Positions 8,795 to 18,547 are shown, counted from the first letter of the stretch. The stretch is 64,000 nt of DNA from Bifidobacterium callitrichidarum (GCF_003129905.1 NZ_QFFM01000005.1:62001-126000), one strand, 5' to 3'. Numbers and translations: made by a program. The notes: generated by a model not told the origin, from the letters alone.

Positions 8795-9628
8795 ATGTTT
8801 CATGAAAATATGAAATGTCATATGCATGCAGCCGAGATTGACGGTGCCAATGTGCATGCCATGGACAAAGCATCCGCCGGTCGCACGTCTCCGGAACTAT
8901 CCGCAGCGAATTTCGCCCGCGTGCTAGGTCATCCATTGCGAATTTCAGTGGTTCGCCTGTTGGCCAATCGCGGTTCCATGTCATTTACCTCGTTGATGGA
9001 GGCATTGCATGTCTCGCAGGGGTTGCTTGGCAACCATCTTGCACGACTCCTGGATGGAGGCGTTATCGCATGCCAGAAAAGCGGACGAATCAGTTGGTAT
9101 TCCGTTCCGGATGCCCGCATTGCTGAAGCGGTGGAAAATTTATTTGGCGCGGCTGGTGCCGCTCCGATGAAACCTGCCGGCCCGCCGTCAGGCATGTGCT
9201 TCGCGCGACGCTGTACCGATCATGTCGGTGGTCTGCTCGGTGTGCGTCTGCTTGACTGGTTGATTCGCAATCATGTCATCGCCCTCGATGGGAATGACTA
9301 TCGGGTGATTGGAGCGGCCGGACGATTCGAGCCGCTGCTCGGCGATGTCATGCATATCGGACCGACCTCCAAGAAAATCGCCGTGGGATGTCTGGACACT
9401 ACGGAAGGGCGCGACCATCTCGGCGGTGTGCTTGGTGCCCGGTTACTTTCTGGCCTGCGCGATCTTGGATGGGCTGAGGAAATTCCGGGAAGTCGTACGT
9501 TGATTCTTACATGCCGGGGAGTGCGGCAGCTGAGTGATTTGAATGTCATCGATGCCTCGGAATTCCCGCAACAGGATTTCGGTGATGGCGTCGATGCGGC
9601 AACGGAAGGAGCGCATGATGGCCAATGA
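8795..9628 (+). CDS. ArsR-type winged-helix regulator with C-terminal sensor-like domain
   Basis: The N-terminal winged helix is at about residues 38-110 (ARVLGHPLRISVVRLLANRG, then MEALHVSQGLLGNHLARLLD). The second half has the repeated pattern of a known ArsR subgroup: CTDHVGGLLGVRLLDWLIRN, later CLDTTEGRDHLGGVLGARLL and DLGWAEEIPGSRTL. Cysteines sit at the start of each block (CFARRC and CLD), so a thiol-bound or metal ligand is possible. The start is uncertain because ATG 8795, 8810, 8822 and 8861 share the frame and none has a clear ribosome site. The gene overlaps the following EamA exporter by 14 bp, suggesting that it controls it. Confidence 0.75.
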   Translation: MFHENMKCHMHAAEIDGANVHAMDKASAGRTSPELSAANFARVLGHPLRISVVRLLANRGSMSFTSLMEALHVSQGLLGNHLARLLDGGVIACQKSGRISWYSVPDARIAEAVENLFGAAGAAPMKPAGPPSGMCFARRCTDHVGGLLGVRLLDWLIRNHVIALDGNDYRVIGAAGRFEPLLGDVMHIGPTSKKIAVGCLDTTEGRDHLGGVLGARLLSGLRDLGWAEEIPGSRTLILTCRGVRQLSDLNVIDASEFPQQDFGDGVDAATEGAHDGQ

Positions 9629-10655
9629 TAATAAAGCCGGCATGCTCATCGGGCGCGCGGCCATGGCCGCGGCATTTGGCGCCGCGGCGTTATGGGCGAC
9701 CACCGGGATATTCGTACGATGGTTGGATGCCGTCCCCCTGGGAACGTTGATATGGCTCAGATTCGTCCTGTCGTCCGCCGTTGTCGTGCCGGTTACTCTG
9801 ATTATGGGCCGAAAATCCGTTCGGTCGGCACATGCGCGATTGAATGGCACCATGATGGAGGGGAGTGACGCGGAATCGCATGACGCTTTTGCCGGTCGAA
9901 ACTTCAGGGGCATGCCGTTGAAGCCGGTCGAAATGGGGCTCGGATGTCTTATGACCGTCTACTATATTCTTGCAACTGCGGGTTTTGCGCTCGGGCCGGT
10001 AGCGTTGACTTCGCTGATCGTTGCAATGTCTCCGGCGGTGACGATCATCTGGAAATTGATTGAGCGTGGCCACGTACCCCGCCGCGAGTTGATTGGATTT
10101 GCTGTATCCGTTGTCGGCGTCATGGGATATTGCGTCCCGCTGCTGAAAGGCGTGGGACGGTTCGGCCGCACTGCCATCGTCATTGCGGTTGTGGCGGCGA
10201 TTGGCGCCACATTGGTCAGGGCATTATATTCGATTGCGCTATGGCGTCAAGTTGGTGGTGGGCATGATGTCAATGAGGCATCCGTCAACTGTGTGACGTT
10301 TCTGGACGGTGTGATTCTGGCTTTGCCGCTGATGCTGTTCACGCATGTTCATCTTGCGGTTTCCGGGACGCAGCGGTTTCCCGTGTTATCCGGATTTGCG
10401 AGCATATGGGCGATGACGGGTGTCATGGTGTTGCTGGTGTTTGCGGCTACGATATTGCCAAATCTCTTGAATACGTGGGCTTCGACTCATCTTGAGCCGA
10501 CCGCCAACATGATTATCGGTATGGTCACGCCTCCCCTTTCGGGCATACTTGGATGGTTGTTGTTGGATGAGACGCTCACGATCATGCAGATTATCGGCAT
10601 GATAATCACCCTGCTTGGAGTGGTGGTATGCAATACCACATCTCATCCGGAGTAA
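9615..10655 (+). CDS. EamA/DMT-superfamily exporter
   Basis: A 346-residue inner-membrane protein with about ten hydrophobic segments in two homologous halves, as in RhaT/EamA transporters. The first half starts AAFGAAALWATTGIFVRWLD, a typical EamA opening (SxxWGxxxxxxK-like). The second half ends GWLLLDETLTIMQIIGMIIT, also characteristic. A hydrophilic loop of about 40 residues (MMEGSDAESHDAFAGRNFRG) is longer than usual between segments 2 and 3. ATG 9615 and 9618 both follow GGAAGGA at 9604-9610. The start lies inside the end of the ArsR-type gene, implying translational coupling. The substrate, a metabolite or drug, is unknown. Confidence 0.85.
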   Translation: MMANDNKAGMLIGRAAMAAAFGAAALWATTGIFVRWLDAVPLGTLIWLRFVLSSAVVVPVTLIMGRKSVRSAHARLNGTMMEGSDAESHDAFAGRNFRGMPLKPVEMGLGCLMTVYYILATAGFALGPVALTSLIVAMSPAVTIIWKLIERGHVPRRELIGFAVSVVGVMGYCVPLLKGVGRFGRTAIVIAVVAAIGATLVRALYSIALWRQVGGGHDVNEASVNCVTFLDGVILALPLMLFTHVHLAVSGTQRFPVLSGFASIWAMTGVMVLLVFAATILPNLLNTWASTHLEPTANMIIGMVTPPLSGILGWLLLDETLTIMQIIGMIITLLGVVVCNTTSHPE

Positions 10656-10770
10656 TGCCGGATTGGATACGAAAAAGGGATGTGACAATGTTTACTGATG
10701 CAGTGGTCTGGCGTGCTCTCTCATTGGTTGCGGCATAGAATAGGTTTCCTGCTCTCATCTTTGGAAACGG

Positions 10771-11382
10771 TCACCACAGCACGTCGATGGGTGCCGTGGT
10801 CTTGTTGGTCTCGATGATGCGGCAGATCTGCTCGGGCGTCTCCTTGCAGCCGCGGCGGATCCACAGCCAGATGATCGAGGAGACGGCGGAGACCAGGATC
10901 TCCATCGCATAGTCGGCGGGGATGCCGTTGTAGTTGGTCTTCGGTTCAGCGCCGAAACGCTGCGCCTGCGCAATGATGAGACGCTTGAGCACCGCCTTAA
11001 GCCGGTCGTAGAGCTGCATGTCGTTGCCGGAATGGGAGATCGCGTCGAAGAACGCGAAGTCGTCCTTGACATAGTGCAGCGCCTTGGCGATGGAATCCTC
11101 CTTGAAGGCGTCGCAGATGGCCCTGCCATCGGACGTCACCGATTGGCCGCCCTCGTCGGAGTTGTCGATGAGAATCCGCGTGAGGTCGTCGATGGTGTCG
11201 TCGATGAGCTGTTGGCGCAGGTCGAACTTGTCGATGTAATGCATGTAGAACGTGCCGCGGTTGATACCGGCCGTGCGGGCGATGTCGCTCACGGTCATGG
11301 CGTCGAAGCCCTTGGACTGCGCCAGCGTGGTGAATGCCGCCTTGATCTTGGCTTCCGTCTTGGTGTTGCGCTTGCCGGCCAT
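10771..11382 (-). CDS. TetR-family repressor of the adjacent ABC transporter
   Basis: A 203-residue regulator with the TetR helix-turn-helix at residues 24-52 (MTVSDIARTAGINRGTFYMH followed by YIDKFDLRQQL) and a C-terminal TetR_C-like helical domain containing AMEILVSAVSSIIWLWIRRG. It is divergent from the ABC ATPase gene at 11589. The 206 bp between the two starts carry two near-identical 32-33 bp direct repeats that probably hold its operators. Control of a two-gene exporter by a divergent TetR repressor is common, and the inducer is likely a compound the pump handles. Confidence 0.85.
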   Translation of the reverse strand: MAGKRNTKTEAKIKAAFTTLAQSKGFDAMTVSDIARTAGINRGTFYMHYIDKFDLRQQLIDDTIDDLTRILIDNSDEGGQSVTSDGRAICDAFKEDSIAKALHYVKDDFAFFDAISHSGNDMQLYDRLKAVLKRLIIAQAQRFGAEPKTNYNGIPADYAMEILVSAVSSIIWLWIRRGCKETPEQICRIIETNKTTAPIDVLW

Positions 11383-11416
11383 GTGATCCTCCTTTGCGTC
11401 ATGCCTCCATCATCAT

Positions 11417-11568
11417 ATCAACACGTTGTCGATTTAAAAGCCGAATCACCACTTTCCGCGACAATGTCCAAATTGAACGATTCCGGCGAATGTGGTCATT
11501 GACCCCCGTTTTCACATGGCTTTACGATGCAGATAAATCAACACGTTGTTTATTCAAAGTCGTATCAC
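11417..11568. promoter_or_regulatory. Two direct repeats, probable TetR operators
   Basis: Copy 1 (11417-11449) and copy 2 (11537-11568) both begin atcaacacgttgt, continue with an A/T-rich stretch and end atcac. They lie 120 bp apart, one near each divergent gene. The shared caacacgttg core is nearly symmetrical, as expected of a TetR dimer site. This arrangement would let one repressor control both directions. Confidence 0.6.
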
Positions 11569-11588
11569 AGGGGAGCGGACGCACCGAC

Positions 11589-12290
11589 ATGGCATACATC
11601 GAAATGGCTCACAGCTTCAAGCGCTACCACATGGGAAGCACCACCATCACGGCCAACAACGACGTGAGCTTCGGCATCGAGAAGGGCGAACTGGCCATCA
11701 TCCTCGGCGCGTCCGGCGCCGGCAAATCCACCGTGCTCAACATCCTGGGCGGCATGGACACGAACAGCGAGGGCCAGGTCATCATCGACGGCAAGGACAT
11801 CTCGAACTACACCGCCCGCCAGCTCACCGACTACCGTCGCTACGACATCGGCTTCGTCTTCCAGTTCTACAACCTCGTGGCCAACCTCACCGCCAAGGAG
11901 AACGTCGAACTCGCCTCGGAAATCGTGAAGGACGCGCAGGATCCGGTTCAGACGCTCATCGATGTGGGATTGAAAGACCGCATCGACAACTTCCCGGCCC
12001 AGCTGTCCGGCGGCGAACAGCAGCGCGTGGCCATTGCGCGAGCGGTCGCCAAGAACCCGAAGATCCTGCTGTGTGACGAACCTACCGGCGCGCTCGACTA
12101 CAACACCGGCAAACAGGTGCTCCAGATTTTGCAGGACCAAAGCCGCAAAAAGGGCGCGACCGTGGTCATCGTGACCCACAACTCCGCCATCGCCCCTATC
12201 GCCGACCGTGTGATCCACATGCACGACGCGCGCGTCAAATCCATCGAGGTCAACGAGCATCCAATGGACATCAAGGACCTGGAGTGGTGA
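11589..12290 (+). CDS. ABC transporter ATP-binding protein (MacB/LolD type)
   Basis: A 233-residue ATPase. The Walker A motif GASGAGKST lies near residue 41, the signature LSGGEQQR near 139, and Walker [13 protein letters not shown] follows with the switch histidine in VIVTHN. The DEPTGALD form marks the MacB/LolD/FtsE group, whose partners are FtsX-like permeases; such a permease is the next large gene. The ATG has GGGGAG about 13 bases upstream, slightly far. The pair lacks a membrane-fusion protein and probably acts in drug or peptide efflux or as a mechanotransmitter in the envelope. Confidence 0.9.
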   Translation: MAYIEMAHSFKRYHMGSTTITANNDVSFGIEKGELAIILGASGAGKSTVLNILGGMDTNSEGQVIIDGKDISNYTARQLTDYRRYDIGFVFQFYNLVANLTAKENVELASEIVKDAQDPVQTLIDVGLKDRIDNFPAQLSGGEQQRVAIARAVAKNPKILLCDEPTGALDYNTGKQVLQILQDQSRKKGATVVIVTHNSAIAPIADRVIHMHDARVKSIEVNEHPMDIKDLEW

Positions 12291-12292
12291 GC

Positions 12293-12397
12293 ATGAACGA
12301 TTCCCGCCGATGCAACAATCCATGCAAGTTCCACAAGCCTCGCAAGCCGCGTAGACCGAAACGGTCGAGCCGGCCGGAACAGGCAAAAGGAAAGTGA
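12293..12397 (+). CDS. Possible 34-residue basic peptide between ATPase and permease
   Basis: An open frame starts two bases after the ATPase stop with GGAGTGG just upstream. It encodes MNDSRRCNNPCKFHKPRKPR then RPKRSSRPEQAKGK, very rich in Arg, Lys and Pro, with two cysteines. Its stop overlaps the start region of the permease. It could be a coupling leader, a real small protein, or chance. Only its placement and ribosome site support it. Confidence 0.25.
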   Translation: MNDSRRCNNPCKFHKPRKPRRPKRSSRPEQAKGK

Positions 12398-12402
12398 TCG
12401 TG

Positions 12403-15400
12403 ATGCGCAAACGCATGCTCTGGAAGGACATCCGCACCACCCTGGCCAAAACCAAGGGCCGGTTCCTTTCCATCGTGAGCCTGATGACCCTGGGCTCGTT
12501 CGCGCTCGTGGGCCTGTTCGTCACCGGCCCGGACATGCAGATCACCGGCACCGAGTATTACCACGGCAACAACCTGGCCGATGTGACCGTGATCAGCGAT
12601 TACGGCCTGACCCGGGGCGACGAACGCATCATCCGCGAAACCGAAGGCGTCAGGGACGCCGAATTCGGCTACTTCAAGGACGTCGCCATCCGCGGCAGCG
12701 AGCACAGCCTGCGCGTCTTCTCCACGCCGCGGACCGTATCCACCTACGAGGTGGTGGAAGGTCGACTGCCGCGCGCGAACAATGAGATCGCGCTCGATTC
12801 GAAGGAACGCGACAAATTCGCCGAAGGCAGCACCATCAAAATCGACGAGCGTCCGGACATCGCCGGCGACACGGTGTTGAAGCGCAAGGAATTCACCGTG
12901 GTGGGCTTCGTGAATTCGGTCGAAGCCATCTCCAACCTCAACATGGGCCAGTCCACGGCCGGCACCGGTGAACTCGACGGCTACGCGGTGGTGAACCCGG
13001 ACGTCTTCGATTCACAGGTGACCATGATTGGCCGCGTCACCTTCACCGACACCCACGACGTCGACTACTGGACCGTCACCTACCGCGACCGCGTGCAACG
13101 GCACAAGAACACGCTCACCAAACGACTCGCCAACCAGCCCGAGGCGCGCGCCGCCTCCATTAAGGAGGACCGCCGCAAGCAGATCGACAAGGCACAGCGG
13201 CAGGTGGACGACGCCAAACAGCAGCTCGCGGACGCCGAACAGCAACTTACGGACGCCAAAACCCAAATCGAGGACGGCAAGGACCAGATCGCATCCAGCT
13301 CCGCCGAAGCCGCGAACCAGGCAGCCTCAGCCATCGCCGAACTCTCCGGCGCATTGGCGCAGATCGCCTCCGCCGGCTCCACCATCACCTCCGCCCAGAC
13401 CCAGCTGGCGGCCGCCGCCCAACGGCTGGCGCAAGGCCAGGGCCAGCTCGACTCCTCATGGCAGCAGCTTGTCCAGGCCAAAACCCAACTCGACCAGGCG
13501 CGGGCCATACTCGACGCCGTCAAACCGGTGCTCGACAAAACCGGCCGATTGCTGAACCTGTGGGAAAGCACCGGTCTGACCGGTCCGCTGTACCGCAATC
13601 TCGCCGACAAATACGCGCAGGCCCTCGACGCCTACAACGAGGCCGTGGCCGAATACAACAACGCATTGGCCCAATACCAGAACGGTCTGCAGCAATGGCA
13701 GGACGGCGCTGCGAAACTCGAACAGGGCAGCGAGGAATACCAGAAGAACGCGGCGGCGCTCGCGGACGCCGGCAGGCAACTTGCCTCCAAGCAGACCGAA
13801 CTCGGACAGGCCGTCTCCCAGTCGGCCGGCAGTGCGTCGGGCGGCGCCTCGCAACTCATCGAAGGCCAACGCCAGATCGAGAAGGCCGAAGACGAGTACG
13901 AGGCCAAAAAGCAGGAATACGAGGACGCCAAGCCCGAGGCCGAACGGAAGATCAAGGATGCGGAACACGACATCCGGCTCGCCCGCGAAAAAGTGGATTC
14001 GCTCGAAGTGCCGGCCTACTCCATCGACGGCCGCCGCGAGGGCCTGACCTCCGAAGGCTACCGGGTGTACGAGATCATCGCCGGAATCGTCAAGAAACTC
14101 GCCGTGATCTTCCCCGTGTTCCTCTACTTCGTGGCCGCACTCGTCACCTTCACCACCATGGGCCGCATGGTGGACGAGGAACGCACCAACTCCGGCACAC
14201 TGAAGGCGCTCGGCTACCGTGACACCGACGTGCTGAAGAAATTCACATTCTACGGGTTCACCGCCTCCACGCTGGGCACGCTCATCGGCGTCGCGGCCGG
14301 CCACACGCTGCTGCCGCTCATCGTGAACCACGCCTACAGCACCGGCTTCACCGTGCCGCGCATCGCGCTCGCCTTCCATCCCGTGATCACGGCGGTGGCG
14401 TTCGTGGCGGCCTGGGTCAGCGCCGTGGTACCGGCCACGTTGGCCGCCGCCCGCGAATTGCGCGAGAAGCCGGCCGCGCTATTGTTGCCGAAACCGCCGG
14501 CCAAAGGCTCGAAGATCTTCCTCGAACGGATCAAACCCCTGTGGAACAGACTCAACTTCACCCGCAAAGTGACCGCCCGCAACCTGTTCCGCTACAAATC
14601 ACGCGGCTTCATGACCATCTTCGGCGTAGCCGGCGCGGTGTCGCTGCTGACCGCCGGACTCGGCGTACAGGCGTCCATCGGACAGATCGGCGAGCGCCAG
14701 TTCGGCGAACTCATCCACTACGACCTGATCGTGGCCGAAAACGCCGACAACAACGACGAGCAGCATGAGACCGTGGCCGAGGCGATGAAGCCGTCCGCCG
14801 TGAGCGAATCCATGCCGATTCGTTACGAGGAGCTCACCAGGACGGCCGGCAAGGAGGGGGACAAGCAGTCCATCACCCTGCTGGTGACCGACGACGCCTA
14901 CAATTTCGGCGATTACATCACCCTGCGCTCGCGGCCCGGCCATACGCCGCAGGTGATCACCGACCGCGGCGCCATCATCTCCGAACGCATGGCGGACATG
15001 CTGGACGCGAATGTGGGGGACCGGATCACCGTCACCGATCCGGACGGCGCCGAACGCACCGTGCGCGTGGACGGCGTCACCGAAATGTACATCGGCCATT
15101 TCATGATCATGTCCTCGGGCGGATACGAGCGCATGTTCGGGGCGGACTACCGGTCGAACGCCTACCTGGTGCGGCTCAAGGATTCCGGCGTCGCCAACGC
15201 CGAGAAGCAGGGCGCGCGGTTCATGACCACCGACGGGGTCAGGGGAGTGGTGCAGAACACCACGATGAAGAACCAGGTGGCCACGATCGTGGACTCGCTC
15301 GACCAGATCATGGAAGTGCTGATCCTTGTGGCCGGACTGCTCGCCGTGGTGATCCTCTACAACCTCACCAATCTCAACGTCTCCGAACGTATCCGCGAGC

Positions 15401-15699
15401 TGTCCACCATCAAGGTGCTCGGCTTCCACACGAACGAGACCACGATGTACATCTACCGCGAAACCATCATGCTTTCGGCCATTGGCATCCTCGGAGGCTA
15501 TGCGTTCGGCGCGGGGCTCCACCGGTACATCATCACCGAAGTGCCGCCGGACGAGGTCATGTTCGATCCGGCCTTGGGCTGGCTCGCGTTCGCGGCGCCG
15601 CTCGTGCTTGTGGTGGCGGTGCTCGCGGCCCTCGGCTGGGTGATCTACCGGCAGCTCAAGAACGTGGACATGCTCGCCGCGCTCAAATCTGTGGAATGA
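12403..15699 (+). CDS. ABC transporter permease, FtsX-like, with a long coiled-coil insert
   Basis: A 1098-residue membrane protein. The first segment (SIVSLMTLGSFALVGLFVTG) is followed by an extracytoplasmic domain, then about 280 residues rich in Gln, Ala and Asp with heptad patterns (QIDKAQRQVDDAKQQLADAE is typical). The first FtsX core follows at about 565-700 with three hydrophobic segments and MVDEERTNSGTLKALGYRDT. A second extracytoplasmic part and a second FtsX core end the protein (ERIRELSTIKVLGFHTNE, then three segments). ATG 12403 is favoured by AAAGGAAA upstream; GTG 12394 is an alternative. This architecture is known among bifidobacterial and lactobacillar FtsX-like exporters. 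The coiled coil probably spans toward the cell wall. Confidence 0.88.
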   Translation: MRKRMLWKDIRTTLAKTKGRFLSIVSLMTLGSFALVGLFVTGPDMQITGTEYYHGNNLADVTVISDYGLTRGDERIIRETEGVRDAEFGYFKDVAIRGSEHSLRVFSTPRTVSTYEVVEGRLPRANNEIALDSKERDKFAEGSTIKIDERPDIAGDTVLKRKEFTVVGFVNSVEAISNLNMGQSTAGTGELDGYAVVNPDVFDSQVTMIGRVTFTDTHDVDYWTVTYRDRVQRHKNTLTKRLANQPEARAASIKEDRRKQIDKAQRQVDDAKQQLADAEQQLTDAKTQIEDGKDQIASSSAEAANQAASAIAELSGALAQIASAGSTITSAQTQLAAAAQRLAQGQGQLDSSWQQLVQAKTQLDQARAILDAVKPVLDKTGRLLNLWESTGLTGPLYRNLADKYAQALDAYNEAVAEYNNALAQYQNGLQQWQDGAAKLEQGSEEYQKNAAALADAGRQLASKQTELGQAVSQSAGSASGGASQLIEGQRQIEKAEDEYEAKKQEYEDAKPEAERKIKDAEHDIRLAREKVDSLEVPAYSIDGRREGLTSEGYRVYEIIAGIVKKLAVIFPVFLYFVAALVTFTTMGRMVDEERTNSGTLKALGYRDTDVLKKFTFYGFTASTLGTLIGVAAGHTLLPLIVNHAYSTGFTVPRIALAFHPVITAVAFVAAWVSAVVPATLAAARELREKPAALLLPKPPAKGSKIFLERIKPLWNRLNFTRKVTARNLFRYKSRGFMTIFGVAGAVSLLTAGLGVQASIGQIGERQFGELIHYDLIVAENADNNDEQHETVAEAMKPSAVSESMPIRYEELTRTAGKEGDKQSITLLVTDDAYNFGDYITLRSRPGHTPQVITDRGAIISERMADMLDANVGDRITVTDPDGAERTVRVDGVTEMYIGHFMIMSSGGYERMFGADYRSNAYLVRLKDSGVANAEKQGARFMTTDGVRGVVQNTTMKNQVATIVDSLDQIMEVLILVAGLLAVVILYNLTNLNVSERIRELSTIKVLGFHTNETTMYIYRETIMLSAIGILGGYAFGAGLHRYIITEVPPDEVMFDPALGWLAFAAPLVLVVAVLAALGWVIYRQLKNVDMLAALKSVE

Positions 15700-15826
15700 G
15701 TGGGCCGGGCGGGACGGAATCGGGATCGATGGTACCGTCGCGTCCTAGCCGGTTCCCGGCAGGCGTGGGCGATTGCTGACCATGACGACAAATCAATATG
15801 ACCATTACGACAATCAGGAGAACGCT

Positions 15827-17562
15827 GTGAGATATCTCAGCAAAATCGATTTCCAATCGCATTATCTGCCGCCGGCATACCTGGATTTCCTCAAGCGGCA
15901 TTACCCCGGCGACCCTGACGGATATCCGACGCCGGACTACTGGACCATGGACTGGCAGCGCGACAAGATGCGACTGCTGGGCGTCGCCTACGCTCATCTC
16001 ATGCTCTCCTCGCCCAACATCTGGCTGCCGGATGCCGGGGAATGCCTCGACCTGGCCCGTCGCATCAACGACCAAGGCGCCGGCATGGCGGCGGAGGATC
16101 CCGCGCATTTCGGACTGATTGCCACACTCCCGTTGCCGTATGAACGCGAATCCATAGTTGAGGCCAGGCGGGCGTTGGACGAGCTGCATGCGGACGGGGT
16201 CGGCCTGACCACCAATCATCACGGATGCTATCTGGGTGACCCGCGACTTGACGGACTGATGCGCGAACTCGATGCGCGCGGGGCCCTGGCGATCATCCAT
16301 CCCACGGCCCCGGCCGTACTCGTGCCCGACGTCTGCGAGGGACTGTCCCTGCCAGCGTTCGAATACTTCGTGGAGACCACGCGCGCGTTCACCAACATGG
16401 TGATGCACGATACGTTCGTCAGGTTCCCGAACATCAGATGGGTGCTGCCGCACGCGGCGCGTTCACTTCGGTGCTCGCCGACCGGTTCGAGAGCTTCGCG
16501 CTGATTCTGCGCATGAACGACCCCGATCGCCGTGCGGACTTCAAGGAGGCCATGGCCCACGTGTATTTCGACGTCGCCGGATTCAGCGAACCCAAGCAAC
16601 TCGCCGACCTGCTGCTCGATGTCCCCGAATCGCATCTGCTCTATGGTTCGGACACGCCTTACACGCCCATCGAGGCGTGTCTTGGCCAGGCCCGGGCGCT
16701 GGAGGAGACCGACAAGCTCACCGATGTGCAGAAGATGGCGTTGTTCACCGGCAACGCTTTGGCCGTTAATCCCCGACTGGCTTCGATTCCGGCGTTCGCG
16801 CAGGCCGTGCATGAGCCGGTGGCGGCTGCCGGGGATGAAGGCGCCGGGGTCATTCATGTTCATACCCAATCGGCTGAGGAGGCCGGCGGCGCCACGCAAT
16901 CAGGGCGTCGGCACTGGACGGCGCGCCTTTGGCGCCGGCTGTTCCCCAAGCGCCATGTGACGATGCCGGTGCCCGTGCCGCCGAAGGACGCGCATCGGGC
17001 CGTGGCTCGCACCATCGCCGAAGAGAAGGCGTTGCGGTTCGACCTGGATCCCGCGGACGATCCGAGACTCGCCGACCGATACGTCGTGCACCTTGCGTCA
17101 CCCGTCGGCGAGGTCGTCATCCCGGTAATCGTGGTGTTCGATGATGCCGACAGAACGACCTTCCACGGCAAGGCAAAGGTGATGGGTCTCGTCGCCGCGT
17201 ATCGCGATGGGCGCTGCAAGAGTCGGGGAGTGGGAGCCGGGGATGTGAATGAGCCGGAGGAGATGAGGGATATGACGGGGACGGGCGCCGGGGTCTCCGG
17301 GGCCGGGGATGTCGGGGTTCCTGCGCGTGACGAGGTTACTTCAGTCGCTTCGGCTACTGACGTCACTTCAGTCGCCGACGTCACTTCGGCCACCGAGGCG
17401 GAGTACGTCTTCGATATCCGCGTGCGACTGCCCTTCGGCCCGTTGGCGGTGCATCTTGACGTGACGGTGGACGAGCGCTCCGGCTCGGTCCGCGGTATCG
17501 CGACCGCTCCCCATCGCAAGCCCATGACGCTCACCGGACAGCGGATCGGGGCGTCCGCATAG
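15827..17562 (+). pseudogene. Amidohydrolase (ACMSD-like) fused to a beta-rich tail, frameshifted
   Basis: From GTG 15827 (AGGAG six bases before it) the frame reads VRYLSKIDFQSHYLPPAYLD, an amidohydrolase_2 opening with the metal-binding HxxP-like region. IIHPTAPAVLVPD and FPNIRWVLPHA follow. At about 16455-16457 one G is missing; restoring it gives HAGAFTSVLADRFE and the family end YGSDTPYTPIEACLG. A tail of about 250 residues follows that normal family members lack. Two related beta-rich blocks (VHLASPVGEVVIPVIVVFDD and DIRVRLPFGPLAVHLDVTVD) are separated by a low-complexity Thr-Ser-Val-Ala stretch with tandemly repeated DNA around 17331-17400. It may be a real pseudogene or a sequencing error. 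Confidence 0.7.
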
Positions 17563-17816
17563 CTGATTGTGGGATTCGGGTGTGCGTCGGTATGAGCCTC
17601 GGGGATGCCGCGTGGGGTGAGTGATTCGTTTTTATCAGGTTGCTCACCCTTTCGTTTGTACTGGTGAAGTTCAGGAATGATAGGTAGATATTGCGTTTCT
17701 GGACACGTCCCTGTCCGGTTCCGTCCGGATTGGTCGAACGGCGCATTTCCGAATCATGGCCTCGAAAGGGCTTCCGGTCGGTTCATAGCCTGGAATCGGC
17801 ATGAAATGGCTCGTGT

Positions 17817-17832
17817 CGGTAAAATTTTACCG
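17817..17832. promoter_or_regulatory. Perfect 16-bp palindrome in a 336-bp gap
   Basis: cggtaaaattttaccg is an exact palindrome 66 bp upstream of the start at 17899. The rest of the gap, 17563-17898, shows one weak hairpin (ggtgag...ctcacc, near 17614-17650) after the amidohydrolase, possibly its terminator, and otherwise nothing I can name. The palindrome may be an operator, with its A/T core overlapping a -10-like taaaat. Confidence 0.35.
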
Positions 17833-17898
17833 GGCTTCCGGAACGCGGTTACCATGGCATCCATGACTCGAACAAACGTTCTAGGATTGGAGGGTGTC

Positions 17899-18285
17899 AT
17901 GGGATTGAAGCGGGTCTTTCGCAGGTGCAAGCATTCCACGCTGGCGGATACGTCGGGTTCGTATACGGTGGTGGCGGCGCGTATCCGCGCGGCCGAGACG
18001 AGCCGTTGCCCCGAGTGCGAGGCCGAACGCGCGCTGGGTCATGACGTGCCGCGGTTCGTGCCCTTGTGGGACGAGGAGGGCCGTGCGGTCGAGGCGGACC
18101 ATATCCGTCGCCGGGTGTTGCGGCAGGCGTGTGTGCTGGTCGTGCATGCACCGCAGGACGAACTGCCGTTGTATGACCGGCTGATTGAGCGGATCCGTTC
18201 GCTTGGTGATGTGGAGTGGTGGCTGGATCATCGGGATGATGCGCTCGTCTATCTTGCACACACGATCCAGCCCGGACTGTACTGA
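17899..18285 (+). CDS. Hypothetical protein with a CPEC motif
   Basis: A 128-residue soluble protein I do not recognise. The chosen ATG follows GGAGGG (17889-17894); ATG 17863 in the same frame is an alternative that adds 12 residues. The basic start MGLKRVFRRCKH precedes TSRCPECEAERALGHD, where CPEC resembles half a zinc knuckle with an upstream Cys at position 10. The second half is helical and acidic (LYDRLIERIRSLGDVEWWLD) and may be a protein-interaction region. It stands alone between the amidohydrolase and gltB. Base use matches the neighbours. Confidence 0.65.
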   Translation: MGLKRVFRRCKHSTLADTSGSYTVVAARIRAAETSRCPECEAERALGHDVPRFVPLWDEEGRAVEADHIRRRVLRQACVLVVHAPQDELPLYDRLIERIRSLGDVEWWLDHRDDALVYLAHTIQPGLY

Positions 18286-18518
18286 GAGTCCGGGGGAGTG
18301 CGGGCCTGTGAGAAGTCGTTGTGGCATATTTCATGTGCGTTGTATGTTGCCGATGCGGCTTTGTATGAAAAATCACACTGCGGGCATATCCGATACGGGT
18401 GTGAGGCCGCATCCACCGGTACCTGGGGTCCGACACCCGATAGCGCTGCTCCTACGGACAATGGGCGGTCTGATCCCAGCTGGGAGAGCCCAATCGGAAA
18501 ATCGGTTACGATTGGGTA

Positions 18519-18547
18519 TTGACTTTTTCCGCAACTCGGTATATGGA
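18519..18547 (+). promoter_or_regulatory. Probable gltBD promoter
   Basis: TTGACT (18519-18524) and TATGGA (18542-18547) are separated by 17 bp and lie about 100 bp before the gltB start. The gap 18286-18518 upstream contains an imperfect hairpin (acgggtgt near 18394 with acacccg near 18433) and no supported gene. Nitrogen control would be expected, but I cannot point to a defined regulator site. Confidence 0.45.
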
